Assembly: GCA_031472005.1 (NCBI GenBank)
Contig: PZJY01000006.1
Span: 2,604,001 to 2,668,000, forward strand
Source: Tetracladium setigerum
Lineage: Eukaryota > Ascomycota > Leotiomycetes > Helotiales
Direction: 5' to 3'
Length of the DNA: 64,000 nt
Shown: positions 35,846-48,000 of the stretch, piece by piece
How positions within the stretch are numbered: position 1 is the stretch's first letter
Layout: the number at the start of each line of letters is the position of its first letter
Notes under the pieces: model-generated
What the model saw: the letters and a program-made list of their open reading frames with translations, nothing else
Told to the model about the DNA's origin: nothing
Databases searched by the model: none
Program-made: the position numbers and the translations under genes

Positions 35846-37328
35846 CTTGAGTGACAAACCCAATAAAGAGCTTATGGACCGACCACGCTCGCGGCAAAGT
35901 ATATGAATGGGCCAAAACGCCTTGGTCCAATAGACCTGAGAGACGCACAAAGTAGGAAAATAGATTGTGTTGAAAGTGACTGCGTTGGTTGATGATCATT
36001 AATTTTGTAACAAACAAATTTAGACATTTGCTCAGTGAATAGACGTCATATGGTTGAATACAGTGACGTTGAAAAGGTGTTTGTTCAGTAAATTGGGAGG
36101 TTGAAATACTAGTCACGTGCTCTGTCACAAGAGGATCCGAAATCTGTTCTGGCAGGAACCCTTGCAAGGGAACAGAAACGGATTCCCGGGTAAAGTTCGG
36201 TAAGGAAACTATAGCTGGGGCATAGGAGGCCAAAATGCGTTCAATATTCTGGTTCGCTGACTCAGGGCGTGCTCAGGCTCTGCTCAGGCTCTACTCAAGC
36301 TCTGCTCAGGCTCTGATCAGGCATGCTCACCCTCAGCCCAGGTTTAAAGCAGCAGTTGCTCACGTCCAGAGTCTAATAAAACAGAACCAGCGAAAGGGAA
36401 AATTAATACCGAGTCTGTTGGTATTCTAAGGTATTCTACTTATAACGCCTATTATCTTTGAAAAAAGAGTTCGATATCGCCAACGAGAACAATAAGATAC
36501 CTTCTACGACAATTATTTCGGCATGACAATGGCAAGCATTCGACAACAATTTGTTTATTATTACTTCCATTAAAAGACAAAAAATCAACAACAACACAAG
36601 TGAACGACAATCAACTTGCATGTGGCAGGCAGGTAGCATTCTCGCACAGAAAAAAACAGCATCAGCGGTTTCCAGAATAACATTAAAGTCTAGTTCACCA
36701 TCCAGATTGAAACACAGATCTTGTGAAGCTCGAGTGTGGAGCGGAACATGATAACATCGTGGCCTCAACATTGGAGTCCATCTTATATCTGCCGTGCCTT
36801 CTCCACTGTACCTTATTTTTCGATTATTCTGGCTAGTGAGCAAACCTTTGCAGACTCGTTGATGATCTGCTCTTTGGGCAAGATATATGTCCGAGGTAGT
36901 GGGTTATTTCTTCTACGATTCTTTTTGAAGTTGATATGGTTCAACTACATTGTACTTTTATAGTTATATAAATTAACCCTGATATCAGAACACTTCAATG
37001 GAAGAAATTTTGTTGACTTGTGTGTTGTTGGCCGAAGGGATTATTGTCGTTATCAAAAAAGAGTTAGGGTTCGGAGCAGATGTTGATGCTGAACAATGAT
37101 TGTAGAGATATTAGCACATCTACTTTTCGCTTCTAGAGTGACATACAATTAGGGCACCTTGCAGAGAAGTTGAAAGGTTCCGCTTACTCTACCTTCTAGG
37201 TAAGCTTTGATCGAGTATTCAGTGTCGAGTTGCTGACTTGCACATCAGATATGCTCTCAAGGGTCTGTTATACAGAAAGATATGTGAGAGGTAAACGGTA
37301 TGAGGGATTACTGTCTGATATTCGTTTA
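35846..37328. other. intergenic with 11-bp minisatellite
   Basis: Upstream region of the HET gene and 3' region of vma12. Apart from the minisatellite at 36258-36334, nothing is recognised. A 135-codon frame at 36436-36843 (-) has no family features and random-looking composition. Confidence 0.5.
36258..36334. repeat. 11-bp minisatellite (CTGCTCAGGCT)
   Basis: Five clear adjacent 11-bp units from 36269 to 36323 (GTGCTCAGGCT, CTGCTCAGGCT, CTACTCAAGCT, CTGCTCAGGCT, CTGATCAGGCA) with weaker half-units on both sides (ACTCAGGGC; TGCTCACCCTC). It lies about 400 bp upstream of the HET gene. Confidence 0.9.
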
Positions 37329-38330
37329 TCAACTAGGATTCGTCTTTCGCTTGCGCGTCCCATTGTCAACAGAGTCCTTTGCTTCAATATTAATGTTCGT
37401 TTCTCCCTCGGCCCCTCCAGCGTCCTCTCCACCGATTATCCAAGTCTTCATAATTTCCTTAACCTCCTTCACAGCCTTTTCCTTTCCCTTTGACTCACCA
37501 ACCCTCCTCACATACCCAGAATAAACCACCACCTCGGCCACACCCACCAAAATACTCCCACTCATACTCAACGCCAACCTAGCCGGTGTATTCCACCACC
37601 TCGCCACCACCCAAATAGCACCCGCACAAGCAAACACACTAATTAGAACATTGAATATGAGACCCATCTGTCTATCAATATCGGCATATTCCACCTCATC
37701 GTTCTCAGCGAATGGGTCGTTGGGGGCTGTAGGGTAGTGGTTCGAATCAAAGGCGTGAGCTGCTGATGAAGCGGGGAATTGCTGGCGGAAGGACTCCATG
37801 GGTTGAGGTGGGTTGGTCATGCGGTCGTAGGAGCGTTCTTCTTCTTCTCGTCGGAGGCGCGCCATGAGGGCTTTGTATTCGGGAGTCTGTTGATCGAGTT
37901 AGTCGCGTCTTCGTTGAATAGGTGGAGGCGGGCTCACCGGTTCAGGCTTTGGAGGCGGAGGAGCAATGTAAACTCTCGCTCCTCGAAGCAATATATCTAG
38001 GCTGTTAGGTGTGATATCTTGCGCTTTCAGTTGTCTTGACAGGTCGATTGCCTGGCCATGAGATATTGGGTTTCCGACTTTGGGATTGTGTAAAGAGGGT
38101 TCTGCTGAACCAGCACCCTTTCCAGATTTTTCGACTTCGTCATGCTTCGAAGTCGGAGATGGTTTTTGGGTCTGTAATCTCTCTTTTTCTGCTGCGTTAT
38201 CCTCGGGTTCGCTGTCTGTCGTTGAAGAGTTGTCGTCTTGTATGATGGACGGCTGCTCTTCAGCCTGGTCGAGGGCTTGTATCTTCTCCAGAGCTTCCAC
38301 CATGGTGGAGGTCATCGTGAGGAAAACCAT
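37329..38330 (-). CDS. vma12: V-ATPase assembly factor Vma12/Vph2 (TMEM199 family)
   Basis: ER membrane protein that, with Vma21 and Vma22, assembles the Vo sector of the vacuolar proton pump. Exons 38330-37938 and 37886-37329, intron GTGAGC..CAG of 51 nt, total 316 aa. The N-terminal half is acidic and disordered, followed by a conserved-looking segment (ISHGQAIDLSRQLKAQ; SLDILLRGARVYIAPPPPKP) and EYKALMARLRREEEERSYDR across the splice. Two membrane helices lie near the C-terminus (MGLIFNVLISVFACAGAIWV and SGSILVGVAEVVVYSGYV), in the hairpin arrangement of the family, then a charged tail with RKRK near the end. The frame is intact. It is divergent from coq1 with only 390 bp between start codons. 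The start at 38330 is the first ATG; two more in-frame ATGs follow within ten codons. Confidence 0.85.
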
Positions 38331-38720
38331 TCTATTTAGATATAATTGCTCGCTATCTGGGTTCGTTTGGTGAAGATGATTTCTTTTCGCGTTTGAAAAA
38401 GATACAAAAGAGTGAAGCCTGGAGAGTGTCGAAGCTCCAACGCAAGGCTACGCAACTCGGGTGCAGCTGCCCCCAATCCAGTACAGTAATTGGCGCGCCC
38501 TCACGGGCTCGTGTCCGACAATGGTCGAGTGCAGCCGAAAAAACTTGTCGGAACTTGACGCTTCAACAAATTCCTGATTACAGTATATACATTCCGCCAT
38601 TCCGACTTCTTCCTCTCCTCTCCTTGATCGACCCTCCCGCGAATAATTGGGCATCTGGGATGTGCTAGGGATATTGAAGAAAGAGCCTGAATATTTTGCG
38701 TTACCGGCAGGGTTGTTGTG
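38331..38720. promoter_or_regulatory. shared divergent promoter, vma12 / coq1
   Basis: Both promoters must fit in 390 bp between the start codons. A pyrimidine-rich stretch (about 38603-38635) lies on the coq1 side. No specific factor site is claimed. Confidence 0.5.
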
Positions 38721-40136
38721 ATGATGCGCTCATCTAGAGCTTCGAAGCTCTTCAACAGCTCCTCCTCAATAGTGAGAAAGTCTCAACTTGCGAGATATTC
38801 CAGCGGTCAATTGGCTGCGCAGCGATCAAGGCTTCCCCTCACGAACCCGTCAATTCCACATCCCGCCCGAAGGAGGCAATCTTCATGGGCGCAGGCTGTC
38901 TCGGTGGCATCCAATGTCTTCTCGAATGCCACATCGAGTGGTGGCCCAGGAGGCATCAGCGTGGATCCGTTGCGGATGGTAGCAAAGGAGATGAAGTTTT
39001 TGACTGGTAATATCAGACAGCTGTTGGGTTCAGGTCATCCTTCACTCGATACCGTGGCCAAATACTACACTCAAGCCGAGGGGAAGCATGTGCGACCTAT
39101 GATTGTCCTGTTGATGTCTCGAGCTACAGCCATTGGACCGAAGTCTCCAAGATACAATGGCCAGGAGACTGTTCATGATGTTGACAATGCCATTTCGCCG
39201 CAATCGATTCTCTGCGATGTCAATCCTTCTTCGCCAACAACGAATCCCCTTACCCATACCGAAACCACATACCCAGCAAACGAGAGCGATATCCTACCTA
39301 CTCAACGCAGGCTTGCCGAGATCACCGAGTTGATTCACACCGCTTCGCTTCTCCATGACGATGTCATTGATCATTCGGTCTCGCGGCGAGGAAACCCATC
39401 AGCGAATCTCGAATTTGGAAACAAGATGGCTGTTTTGGCTGGGGACTTCCTCCTGGGGCGGGCTTCGGTTGCTTTGGCAAGGCTACGCGATCCGGAAGTC
39501 ACTGAGCTTTTGGCAACAGTTATTGCGAATCTCGTGGAAGGAGAGTTCATGCAACTGAAGAATACCGCCTCGGACGAGAAGAACCCGGTTTGGACCGAAG
39601 ACACAATCACATACTACCTCCAAAAGACGTATCTCAAGTCCGCAAGTTTAATTTCAAAATCGTGCAGAGCGGCTGCTCTCTTAGGAAGTTCGGATAGTGT
39701 GACTGTGAATGCAGCATACTCTTATGGAAAGAATCTCGGCCTGGCATTTCAACTGGTTGATGACATGTTGGACTATACGATAAGTGAGAAGGAGTTGGGA
39801 AAGCCAGCAGGTGCAGATTTGGAACTGGGTCTTGCAACCGCGCCATTACTGTTCGCATGGAAAAATAACAAGGAGTTGGGATCTTTGGTTGGCAGGAAGT
39901 TTGCAGAGGAAGGGGATGTTGCCAGGGTAAGTTCATGAAAGTCCATCATGCGGTATGAAAGTTAATCAATCTAGGCTCGGGAACTGGTACTTCAAAGCGA
40001 TGGATTAGAGCAAACACGGGCTCTTGCAGAGGAATATGGTAACCGAGCCATTGCAGCCATCGAGGCATTCCCAGACAGCGAGGCGAAGGAGGGCTTGGTA
40101 GAAATGGTTAATAAGACCTTGAAGCGGAGGAACTAG
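38721..40136 (+). CDS. coq1: Polyprenyl diphosphate synthase Coq1 (ubiquinone side chain)
   Basis: Mitochondrial trans-prenyltransferase that builds the long isoprenoid tail of ubiquinone from farnesyl/geranylgeranyl diphosphate and isopentenyl diphosphate. Exons 38721-39926 and 39975-40136 (intron GTAAGT..CTAG, 48 nt), 455 aa. The start is ATG 38721; the first ~60 residues are basic, Ser/Arg-rich and acid-free (mitochondrial presequence). Both Asp-rich motifs are present: HTASLLHDDVIDHS (first DDxxD region) and AFQLVDDMLDY (second), plus GKHVRPMIVLLMSR for IPP binding and GDFLLGRASVALARL. Relative to bacterial homologues there is an insertion of about 60 residues between the first Arg-rich motif and the first Asp motif, as usual in fungal Coq1. 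The C-terminus AIEAFPDSEAKEGLVEMV is standard. No defect. Confidence 0.93.
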
Positions 40137-40797
40137 ACTCTGATATGAGTCTCTTTCTTGTAAACTCCTCTTTCATCGGCATTCTGGTGCCATCTGTATT
40201 ATGATTAAGGGCTGGTGTTTGCATAGAAAAAATATGTACAATAAAAGAACAGCTGGGCGAGCTCCGGAGTTCTAGAAATAGACGGTTAATGTTATTACTT
40301 CATATTTGTAGAATAAATGTAGGTAACTATGACTTGCAAAGCTGTCATAGAAGAAGCTGCATCGTGTAGTTATATTGTGTCAGACTACCTCCTAAGAATT
40401 GTGCTGTTTTTTACGACATTGTTGAGAATGGAAGGCTACAGTTTCTTTTGTGCACAATAAACTTGTGGAAACAGTGCAAGCTATAGCTCCATACAGCATT
40501 AACAGGGTAAGATTTTGTTCAGTTTATCTGATTGTTGGATGAAATCACCTTTGATGATCTCAAGAACAAACCTGAAAGAGACAAGGGGTTTTTGGTGGTC
40601 ATCACGTGACCGCGCGCGCCATTTGGAGGAGTGCTTGACGCGTTTTCTCTCGCGGGGCCGGATATCTTTTATCTTTCCGACCTCGCCAACCTCATCGACC
40701 TCAACACCATCAAACTCTCGACTCAGCAAGACAACGTCGACCACATCATCCACAACACACCCTTTTGAACAGCCTTGACTGGCTCCACGCTTTTGTC
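40137..40797. other. intergenic coq1-eco1 (tandem)
   Basis: 3' region of coq1 then the eco1 promoter, with a GC-rich patch (CGCGCGCGCC at 40610-40620) and a pyrimidine-rich leader up to the ATG at 40798. Nothing else is seen. Confidence 0.5.
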
Positions 40798-42574
40798 ATG
40801 GCGACTCCTATAAATCAGCGCCTGTAAGTTCTCACCTTTCCTTCTCCATCTCCAACCGCATTAACACGATCCACCAGCAACGCGCCCTTGAAGACCTACT
40901 CTCGCCGTGTCAACAGCAACTCCGATCTTCCACTCAGCAAGAAACGATCAATTTCAGACGTTCCAGCTGTCGAAGAACCTTCTCTTCCCAAGAAATTCAA
41001 GCGCGACTCGATTCAGAACTACTTCAAAGCTCTTCCCACCCCTCTTCCAACCCCAGAACCAAGTTCCGATTCCGTCGAGCCCCCGCCATCTTCACCTCCT
41101 TCGCAGACAAGACTTCTACCACTTCAATTGCAGTCGCAGCCTCCGCAGAGACCACGAAGAAGACTAAAAGCAAGGCCTAATCTCGCCCCAATTGTCAACA
41201 TGTCAGACAACGGAGAACAAGGCATCTTCGACCTCGAGGACTTCAACGATGCAGAGAAAGGCAGTAAGTCGATCTACCGTTCTCTATTCGCTTCTGCCAC
41301 TCTGATGGTCAGAGGATGTTCTCCTAATTCACAAGTCAATCTCCGCTGCATGGTCAAGCTAATCATATCATCTGCAAATAGAATACCTCTCCACAAACTC
41401 CTCCTCTTCCGGCCGCTCGACCCCAGTTCATAACCGCAGCTTCCTCGGCATGAAGAAGAATGGCGGAAAGGGTAAAAAGAATGCAGTCGATTCTGCTTCT
41501 GAACAAGTCCACCCTGGTGCAATGGTCATCTCTGGTTCTCGTGTTCGCAACGATCCCTCCACCGAAATCGACTCCTCTCCAGATGAACCAATATATATGG
41601 CTGGTCGTCGTTCTCGCATGGCTATCTCTGCTCAGGCTGGCTCTAGCGCAATGACTATCGCTGGTTCTGCTGCTCGCCCAAATCCCTTCACCGAACTCCA
41701 AACCACAACTCGTTCTCTTCAACAGCCTAGAGATGCACAGAGCGGCACCATTTCAAGACTTCCGATTCCTCACTCTCGCCCAATCCCTATTCCGGAGAAG
41801 GTTGTTCAACGTGGATCTGACCACCAACAAGCTTTACTTGATCTCGGCGTAAACCCTTACAAGACCTGCAACGATTGCGGCATGTACTACAACACAACTG
41901 ACCAGAAAGATCGTGCTGCTCATGACAAGGTTCATCGTGAATGGAAAGCTGGCAAGGCACCCAAGAATGCTTCAACCAAAGTTACGATCTGGGCAGAGAG
42001 TCGTGACGAAGACAAACTCATCAACAAATCCTACACCTCCAATAGCTCCATGCCCACCGAACTTCATCGAGTCCACCTCGTCGAGCGCACCTCTGCTGCC
42101 GGATTGCGCATAGATGCCGAAGATGCCCTGGCAAACTCTCGAGAGGACATGGGAGGATTGGAAGTCACCAGACAGGAGCTTTGGTCTGAAATCGCCAACC
42201 CCACCAACCCATCCGATGTCAACAAGGTGCCCCGATACAAAATCTTCGTCTACTACATCAACGTAGAGCCGGTTGGGGTCCTTCTTGCCGAGCGCATCGC
42301 AGAAGCCTCCCCCTTTGCCAAGGGCACGGTTGATCCGGCCCAGAAATTCAAAGTATACATGTCCGTTGACCGCATCTGGGTCAAGAACGACCGACGACAC
42401 GGCGGCATCGGGACGAAGTTGATCGATCTTGCTCGAGATCACTTCGTTCCCGGCGTTGTTCTTTCCAAGAAGAACATCGCCTTCTCATCCCCAACTTCTG
42501 CAGGCATCGAGTTTGCCCAGAAGTACACGGGATGGGAGGGGGCCGTCCGTGGGTCGTTCTTGGTCAATTTGTAG
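40798..42574 (+). CDS. eco1: Sister-chromatid cohesion acetyltransferase Eco1/Ctf7 (ESCO family)
   Basis: Acetylates the cohesin subunit Smc3 during S phase so that cohesin locks onto sister chromatids. Exons 40798-40823, 40878-41263 and 41382-42574, total 534 aa; the first exon codes just eight residues and part of a ninth. Seen in order: a disordered basic N-terminus with a PCNA-box-like RDSIQNYF (Arg in place of the usual Gln), a proline-rich linker, a C2H2 zinc finger (YKTCNDCGMYYNTTDQKDRA then His-x3-His), and the C-terminal acetyltransferase half with RIWVKNDRRHGGIGTKLIDL (acetyl-CoA loop) and IAFSSPTSAGIEFAQKYTGW. The finger and the catalytic domain have the order diagnostic for ESCO proteins. 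The frame is intact. The protein is longer than yeast Eco1 because of the N-terminal extension. Confidence 0.9.
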
Positions 42575-43367
42575 GCCTGGCAGAGGGGGAGGAGGGATGG
42601 AGAGAGGAGGAAGGAGGGGAGGAAGGAGGGGAGGAAATATTTGGGGGTGTGTGCTTGTGCTTGTGCTTGTGGTTGTGGTTGTGCTGGTGGCTTTGCTTTT
42701 GTTTTGGGAGGGGCGTTACGGAACTATACCCCGGGGCGAGAGAAATGAATGAATGACAGTTTGAATTTTTTAAGAGGCTCCTTCTTATTTGTCCATCGTG
42801 AGTTTCTGTTCAAGTGCAAGGTAGGCAAGTAAAGCATTCCTCTTCGAGTGTTTGTTTATGCTGTCATTTATAGATGTATCTTTCCTTCAAAGTGATGTGA
42901 AATGAGATGAGATGAAAGCCGCTTAGCATGTGATTTCGTCTGATCTATGTCCTCTTCCGAAATAGTCCAGATGAATGGTAGTATCATGCTTCTATTGGTT
43001 TGCTCTCGAGAAGATGATATAAAAGGCTAACTAACGCTAACTAAATATATAAGTAGTGTCTGCTGATCAGGGTCACCATCCCCCCAAACAGCGCTACCCC
43101 ACATCCGCCTATTCGCTCCCTCCCTGACCTGAGTCCGTCCCCTCCTCTGCCCCTGGTTTGAGCACAGACCTGATTTGATAAGATGGCACCGATGGATGCT
43201 CATCATATCCACATCGACCACCTCACCGAACAATCCGGACGACAACAAAACATCTCAAAACTTTCTACCTCTAAACTCCCACCACCTTCGCACAAAATCT
43301 GTACATTCTTGAATGATATAAAACACAATCTCGGGGTGCAACAACACCAGATGTCCACCTCGACACG
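42575..43367. other. intergenic with purine-rich tract and TTGTGC repeat
   Basis: Directly after the eco1 stop the plus strand is almost pure G/A (about 42581-42640), followed by a TTGTGC/TTGTGG hexanucleotide repeat (42651-42690). The rest is the upstream region of the proline-rich protein gene. Confidence 0.6.
42651..42690. repeat. hexanucleotide repeat (TTGTGC)n
   Basis: Six to seven imperfect units just downstream of eco1. Confidence 0.8.
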
Positions 43368-45065
43368 ATGGCAACAGACTTCTCTTCCTCCAATCCTTTC
43401 AGAAGGAAAGCAGGTCCAACGGCTGTTACAACAGCTCTAACACCCCATGCGAGCGCTGACCCCTCCATACCTGGCAGCAACCACGTTGCTTACCAACAGA
43501 CGGCTTCACCCCTAGAATACACCTCGTTCCATCAAGAGGATGACGCTCCAAAGAAAGTTACGAAGAAAGTACGAGTGCAGTCTCCTCCCCCGCCATCTCC
43601 GTCCATCCCTGATTCCTCCTCAACAATTGGCGATGAGACCTACTCCATATCAATAAAGCCCCCAACACCAATCCCACGGGACGATGACCCATTCGAAAGC
43701 ACAAACTATAGTTCTGGCGAGGATGAGGAGGTTAGGAAACCCACACAAGCTCCCGCCAATCCCTTCTCTAAGACGTTAGAGACCATGGAACACCCTGGAC
43801 GGGAAGGAGTAGGAATATCCCCAACAAACGTTTCAGCACCAGGGAGGGCATCTATGGATGTAGAGGCATTCAAGAGACTTCTCATGACCGGCAGCTCGGG
43901 GTTAGGAACATCTACGCCTCCAACCGCGCTGCCGGCGCAACTTGCTCATGGGCTCGGAGATGGAGGAAGCAGCACAGATGCGTCGTCGGTATCCAGGCAG
44001 TCGATATATGATGCTATACAAGAGACTCACCCCGTTGAAACTCCTCGCACATCACACGAAATATCGGAGCCCGAAGATGACCGAAGGGTGTTTGGAACGG
44101 ACTTTACTTCCATGACGACGACTGGGAGGAAGAAGCCTCCACCACCGAGTTCGAGACATGGAAAGCTGATCAAGCTTGAATTGCGAGATGATCCTGTTGC
44201 CAATATCGTACAATCACCCATTACGCCCGGTTCCATTACCTCCATTACCTCGCAATCATACTTCAGCTCGAGTCCTCGTTCTCAGACCGACCTCAACAAA
44301 CCACTACCGCCAGCACCCACGCGCTCAAGCCATGAATCGGATCGAGAATCCTCAATATTCGATAGAGAATCAGCAGGCAAAACACCAGATCCACCATCTC
44401 CATCTGCATCCATTCGAAAGAGGACGCCTCCAGCACCACCTCTAGCTCGAAGACACAGTCAGCTAGTAACAGATTCCAAGCTTACACGGAGTGACTCGGG
44501 ACGATTATCCCCGAGAGTAGAAGAAGATGCCGCAAGTATCAGAAGCGTCGACACAAGCAGATCTCGCTCCGACAGCTTTCGGGCACCACCACCACCCCCA
44601 TCACGAAGACCAGCTTCTCTCCGGAATGTCTCGCAGACCCAACTCACCTCACCCACCTCCATATCCACGTCCACACCCACATCCACCACCTTTCTACCAG
44701 CCCCACCACCAACAAGAGGCCTTTCGCGCTCCGGGAGACCACCATCCATCATCAACGCCGAAACAACCACCAGCACACCAAACAAACGCCTCTCCGCAAT
44801 TCCACCCCCACCACCACCCCATCGCCACCACCGATCCAGCATGGATGGCAATTCTAGTTCCCCTGGTGCATCACAACGACCAAGTGGCGAAACACCACGC
44901 AAAAGCATCGATAGCGTGCGCAGGGGATCAACGGCGTCATCGCTCTCACACGTTGAAATTGCTTCGTCGAATCCGAATCCGCATGACGTGTTGGCGGATT
45001 TGAATGCGTTACAGAGAGAGATTGATGCGTTAAGGGGTAATCCATTGAAGGAGAATGTTACTTGA
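43368..45065 (+). CDS. proline-rich protein with NPF/DPF motifs, possible endocytic or actin adaptor
   Basis: Single exon, 565 aa, no folded enzyme domain visible. Two NPF motifs (SSNPFRRK near residue 9 and PANPFSKT near 131) and a DPF (DDDPFEST) are the short ligands of EH-domain and adaptor-ear proteins in endocytosis. Many polyproline tracts follow (RKKPPPPSSR, KPLPPAPTR, TPPAPPLARR, RAPPPPPSRRP, AIPPPPPPHRH), typical ligands for SH3 domains and profilin. Ser-rich basic stretches between them look like phosphorylation sites. The last ~25 residues (DVLADLNALQREIDALRG) form a short amphipathic or coiled helix. A role at cortical actin or endocytic patches is inferred from these motifs only. 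The frame is intact; the antisense frames here are shadows of the proline codons. Confidence 0.75.
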   Translation: MATDFSSSNPFRRKAGPTAVTTALTPHASADPSIPGSNHVAYQQTASPLEYTSFHQEDDAPKKVTKKVRVQSPPPPSPSIPDSSSTIGDETYSISIKPPTPIPRDDDPFESTNYSSGEDEEVRKPTQAPANPFSKTLETMEHPGREGVGISPTNVSAPGRASMDVEAFKRLLMTGSSGLGTSTPPTALPAQLAHGLGDGGSSTDASSVSRQSIYDAIQETHPVETPRTSHEISEPEDDRRVFGTDFTSMTTTGRKKPPPPSSRHGKLIKLELRDDPVANIVQSPITPGSITSITSQSYFSSSPRSQTDLNKPLPPAPTRSSHESDRESSIFDRESAGKTPDPPSPSASIRKRTPPAPPLARRHSQLVTDSKLTRSDSGRLSPRVEEDAASIRSVDTSRSRSDSFRAPPPPPSRRPASLRNVSQTQLTSPTSISTSTPTSTTFLPAPPPTRGLSRSGRPPSIINAETTTSTPNKRLSAIPPPPPPHRHHRSSMDGNSSSPGASQRPSGETPRKSIDSVRRGSTASSLSHVEIASSNPNPHDVLADLNALQREIDALRGNPLKENVT

Positions 45066-48000
45066 GCGGTGTTTGGGTTTTTGGTGGGGCATTTGGTGCG
45101 AGGGGTGGAAATATTGGAGGTTTTAATTGATCATTAATCAATTGATTCCTTGGACTTTAAAGGGTATGGAGGCAAGGACGGGAAGGAAGGGCATGGAAGC
45201 ATGGAAAGGCTTAGATGCGTGTATTATCGTATCTTCCCTTCTCTGAGTACAAAAACTCCCTCCCTCTCTCTCTCAGAGCGATCTTTCATGTCGTCATTAT
45301 CATCATTGTCATCATTCATGTCCGATCACCACAAGAAATACCTATAGTAGCACAGCACCGCATCAAAATATCTCGCTTGCCCAAATTTTGGAATGAATGA
45401 ATGTTCACCTTCCTTCCCAGCCAATCAATCATTTTCTTCCTTCCTGGGGTAAAACCTAGGGGTCGTGGAAATGGTAGGTTAGGTTGGTAGGCAGTAGGTA
45501 GGTAGTCAAATGCATCATCATCGTTCATAGGCAAAGGAGGAGTTTTGTTGTTCTTCTTTTTTCACAGGGCCAGGTCATTGGGAATTTTGAAACTTTTCTG
45601 GGATAGGGGTGGTAGTAAATTGGGAGTGGAATGGAGTTTTTAGGCGGGTTTGTTTTGTTTGTGTATATATTCTTACTATTTTTGGTGGGGTGGTAGGAGA
45701 AGGGGGAGGGGAGGTGATGGAAATGGAAATGGAAATTATTGTGCCATTGTGCATTATTTGCATACTTTACTCTCTTCTCTTTTTTTTTTTAAACTGTAGG
45801 AGTTCTAAAATCTCCTTGTCGTGTGATTTAATAGCTACAACGACGAGAATTTGTTTGGTAGACAGTCAGTCAGTCGGTCAGTCAGACAGTTAGTCGTTCT
45901 CCTCTGCGGGTGTTGATACTATGATAAGTATTGGAGTCTAGGAGTCTAGGATAAAGTAGTACGAGAGAGATGTGTGGGAGAGAAAATACTTTCTTCCTTC
46001 CTTTCTCTTTTTTAGTCCATTTCCAGTTGGCTTTTCCTAAATCTATTATCCTGTTTCCAGTTTATGTTCTGATTTTTTTTCTGGTATCCTGGACAAGTTC
46101 TTGATGAGTCCATCCTGCCTATCTAAAGTTCAAACGCTTGGCCCCGAAGGAAGAACCCTGGTAATTCACTATCCAAAGATAAAAGATTACTGAACCATGA
46201 CGGAATCTGTAACACGGTACATACATCGTAATCAAATAGGATACAAAGTTCTAGTTCTGAATCTCTTTCGTTAAGCTTGTTGGAAAGCTTGTTTTTTTTA
46301 GTTGGGATTTTAGTACTGTAGATCTTCGAGTGCAGGAGGGAGATCGACGGGTTGGTGGAACTAAATAACTAACTAGGGAGTATGGAGCTACGGACTGTGA
46401 CTGGGAACTGTGACGTTGGTTTTGGAATTGGTAGATTCGGGGGGCTAGACCCTAGACTTAAATAGTCTGAACTTCTTTAGAGAATAATTTCTGTCGTGTA
46501 ACTTTTCATTGCTATATGTTTTGTGTAGACCTCGTGTATTGCTTGATGGGTATGTTGGGGGATGCTGGGTGTGCGGGGTACGAGGATAATCAAATTGCAG
46601 CATAGTGACCTAGCAAGAGGTTGTGTTGTGATATGGTGTTTAGGAATCCTTTTGTGTGCTTGTATATAAGATAAATTTACGGAGTAGGCTAGGGGCGAGA
46701 TTTTTTGAGATTGGTACTGTAGTGTTTGCATCGAGAGTTAGACTGCTTGCAGTACACACTTGCCAATCCTCTGATTTCCAAACAAACAAACAGCAGACAT
46801 GAAAGAGATCTAGGAAAAGTGCTAGTCAAGAATTTAGCATCGCAATTTAAACCATGATCCCTTCCGAAACTCTGGAACTTGAAAATCAGTACACGATATT
46901 GTGCAATACAATGGCTATGTACCAGTACAATTACCAAAAGGAACCCCTTCCCTCCCTCTCTGTTTCGTATTCTAATTTGGTATATTCAAAATTACTTGGC
47001 GTGTTTGTTTGAGGTTACAGTTATGACGAGGTGGATTCGGTAGATGTTGTGTGTTTTGGGTGTGGGTGTGGGTGTGGCTTTGGGAGATGGAAACGATGGC
47101 GGTCAGGACGGGTTTCAATTGAGTATCCGATTGTGATTGCATGGAATCATAGGTACTGTACTGTACGTTAAGCCTCCTCTCTACGCGGAAGATGAGAAGC
47201 GGTGAGACGCTGGAAGGCTGGAGGATTGAAAGGCTGAATGGTTGGCAGGTTGCAATGGAGTAAGGACTGGCTGACCAGTGATGTGCTAGAAGAAATGTCG
47301 TGACTTGTGAAATGCATGCATAACGCAATGCCATGTCATGCTCATGCTATGCTTGTTACCGTACCGAAGATTACAGCAAGGTGTAGTACTGTAGTAGGAA
47401 TCCAGGATGTTGTTTGGTGGTTCAGCTTTCTCAAATTTCAAATCCCGAATCCGCAGGAACATGCAACTTGGAAAGCCAGACTGTACGAATGATGGGTATT
47501 GTAAGTGATAGTGATTCAGATCAACATAGAGTGCATGCCTCCTCTGAGCATGGATAATTGCGTTTTTGGGATTGGGATGTCGCACAGATGATGTAAGGTT
47601 TTGATTGCTTGCCCTGCCTGGGCAGGACGAAGGCTGTTGTGCACGAGGACGGCGGTAGATTGCGGGGTTGATTGAGTGACTATAGCTTGTGATGTTGGAG
47701 GGGGAAATCAGGTTTGGATTTTGGAAATGTAAAAGGGGAGATGGAAGGTGATGGTCTAGACTGGTCGAAGGATTTTGGGTTCGATTTGTGTGTTCTAGAT
47801 TCATTATGTTTCTTGTTTTGGAACTGGACATACAGTACAATACAATGTAACTCCTAAAATGTAGGTAGTCACACTTGTTTTTTGCTGGTAGATAAGTGTT
47901 TGCTGTAGAGGTTGCAATGTATAGCAGGCAGGATATTATTATTAAGCCTAGCCCTAAAACATTCTCAAGGCGACTTTGGTGTCAAGTCTCAGCTGGTGGT

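Noticed and set aside
36436..36843. 135-codon minus-strand frame
   Set aside because: No family resemblance, no upstream leader signals, and it overlaps AT-rich non-coding DNA.
46477..47840. Several minus-strand open frames that could form a gene
   Set aside because: Composition is His/Ser/Thr-rich from simple repeats, splice chains do not keep phase, and no family features appear.
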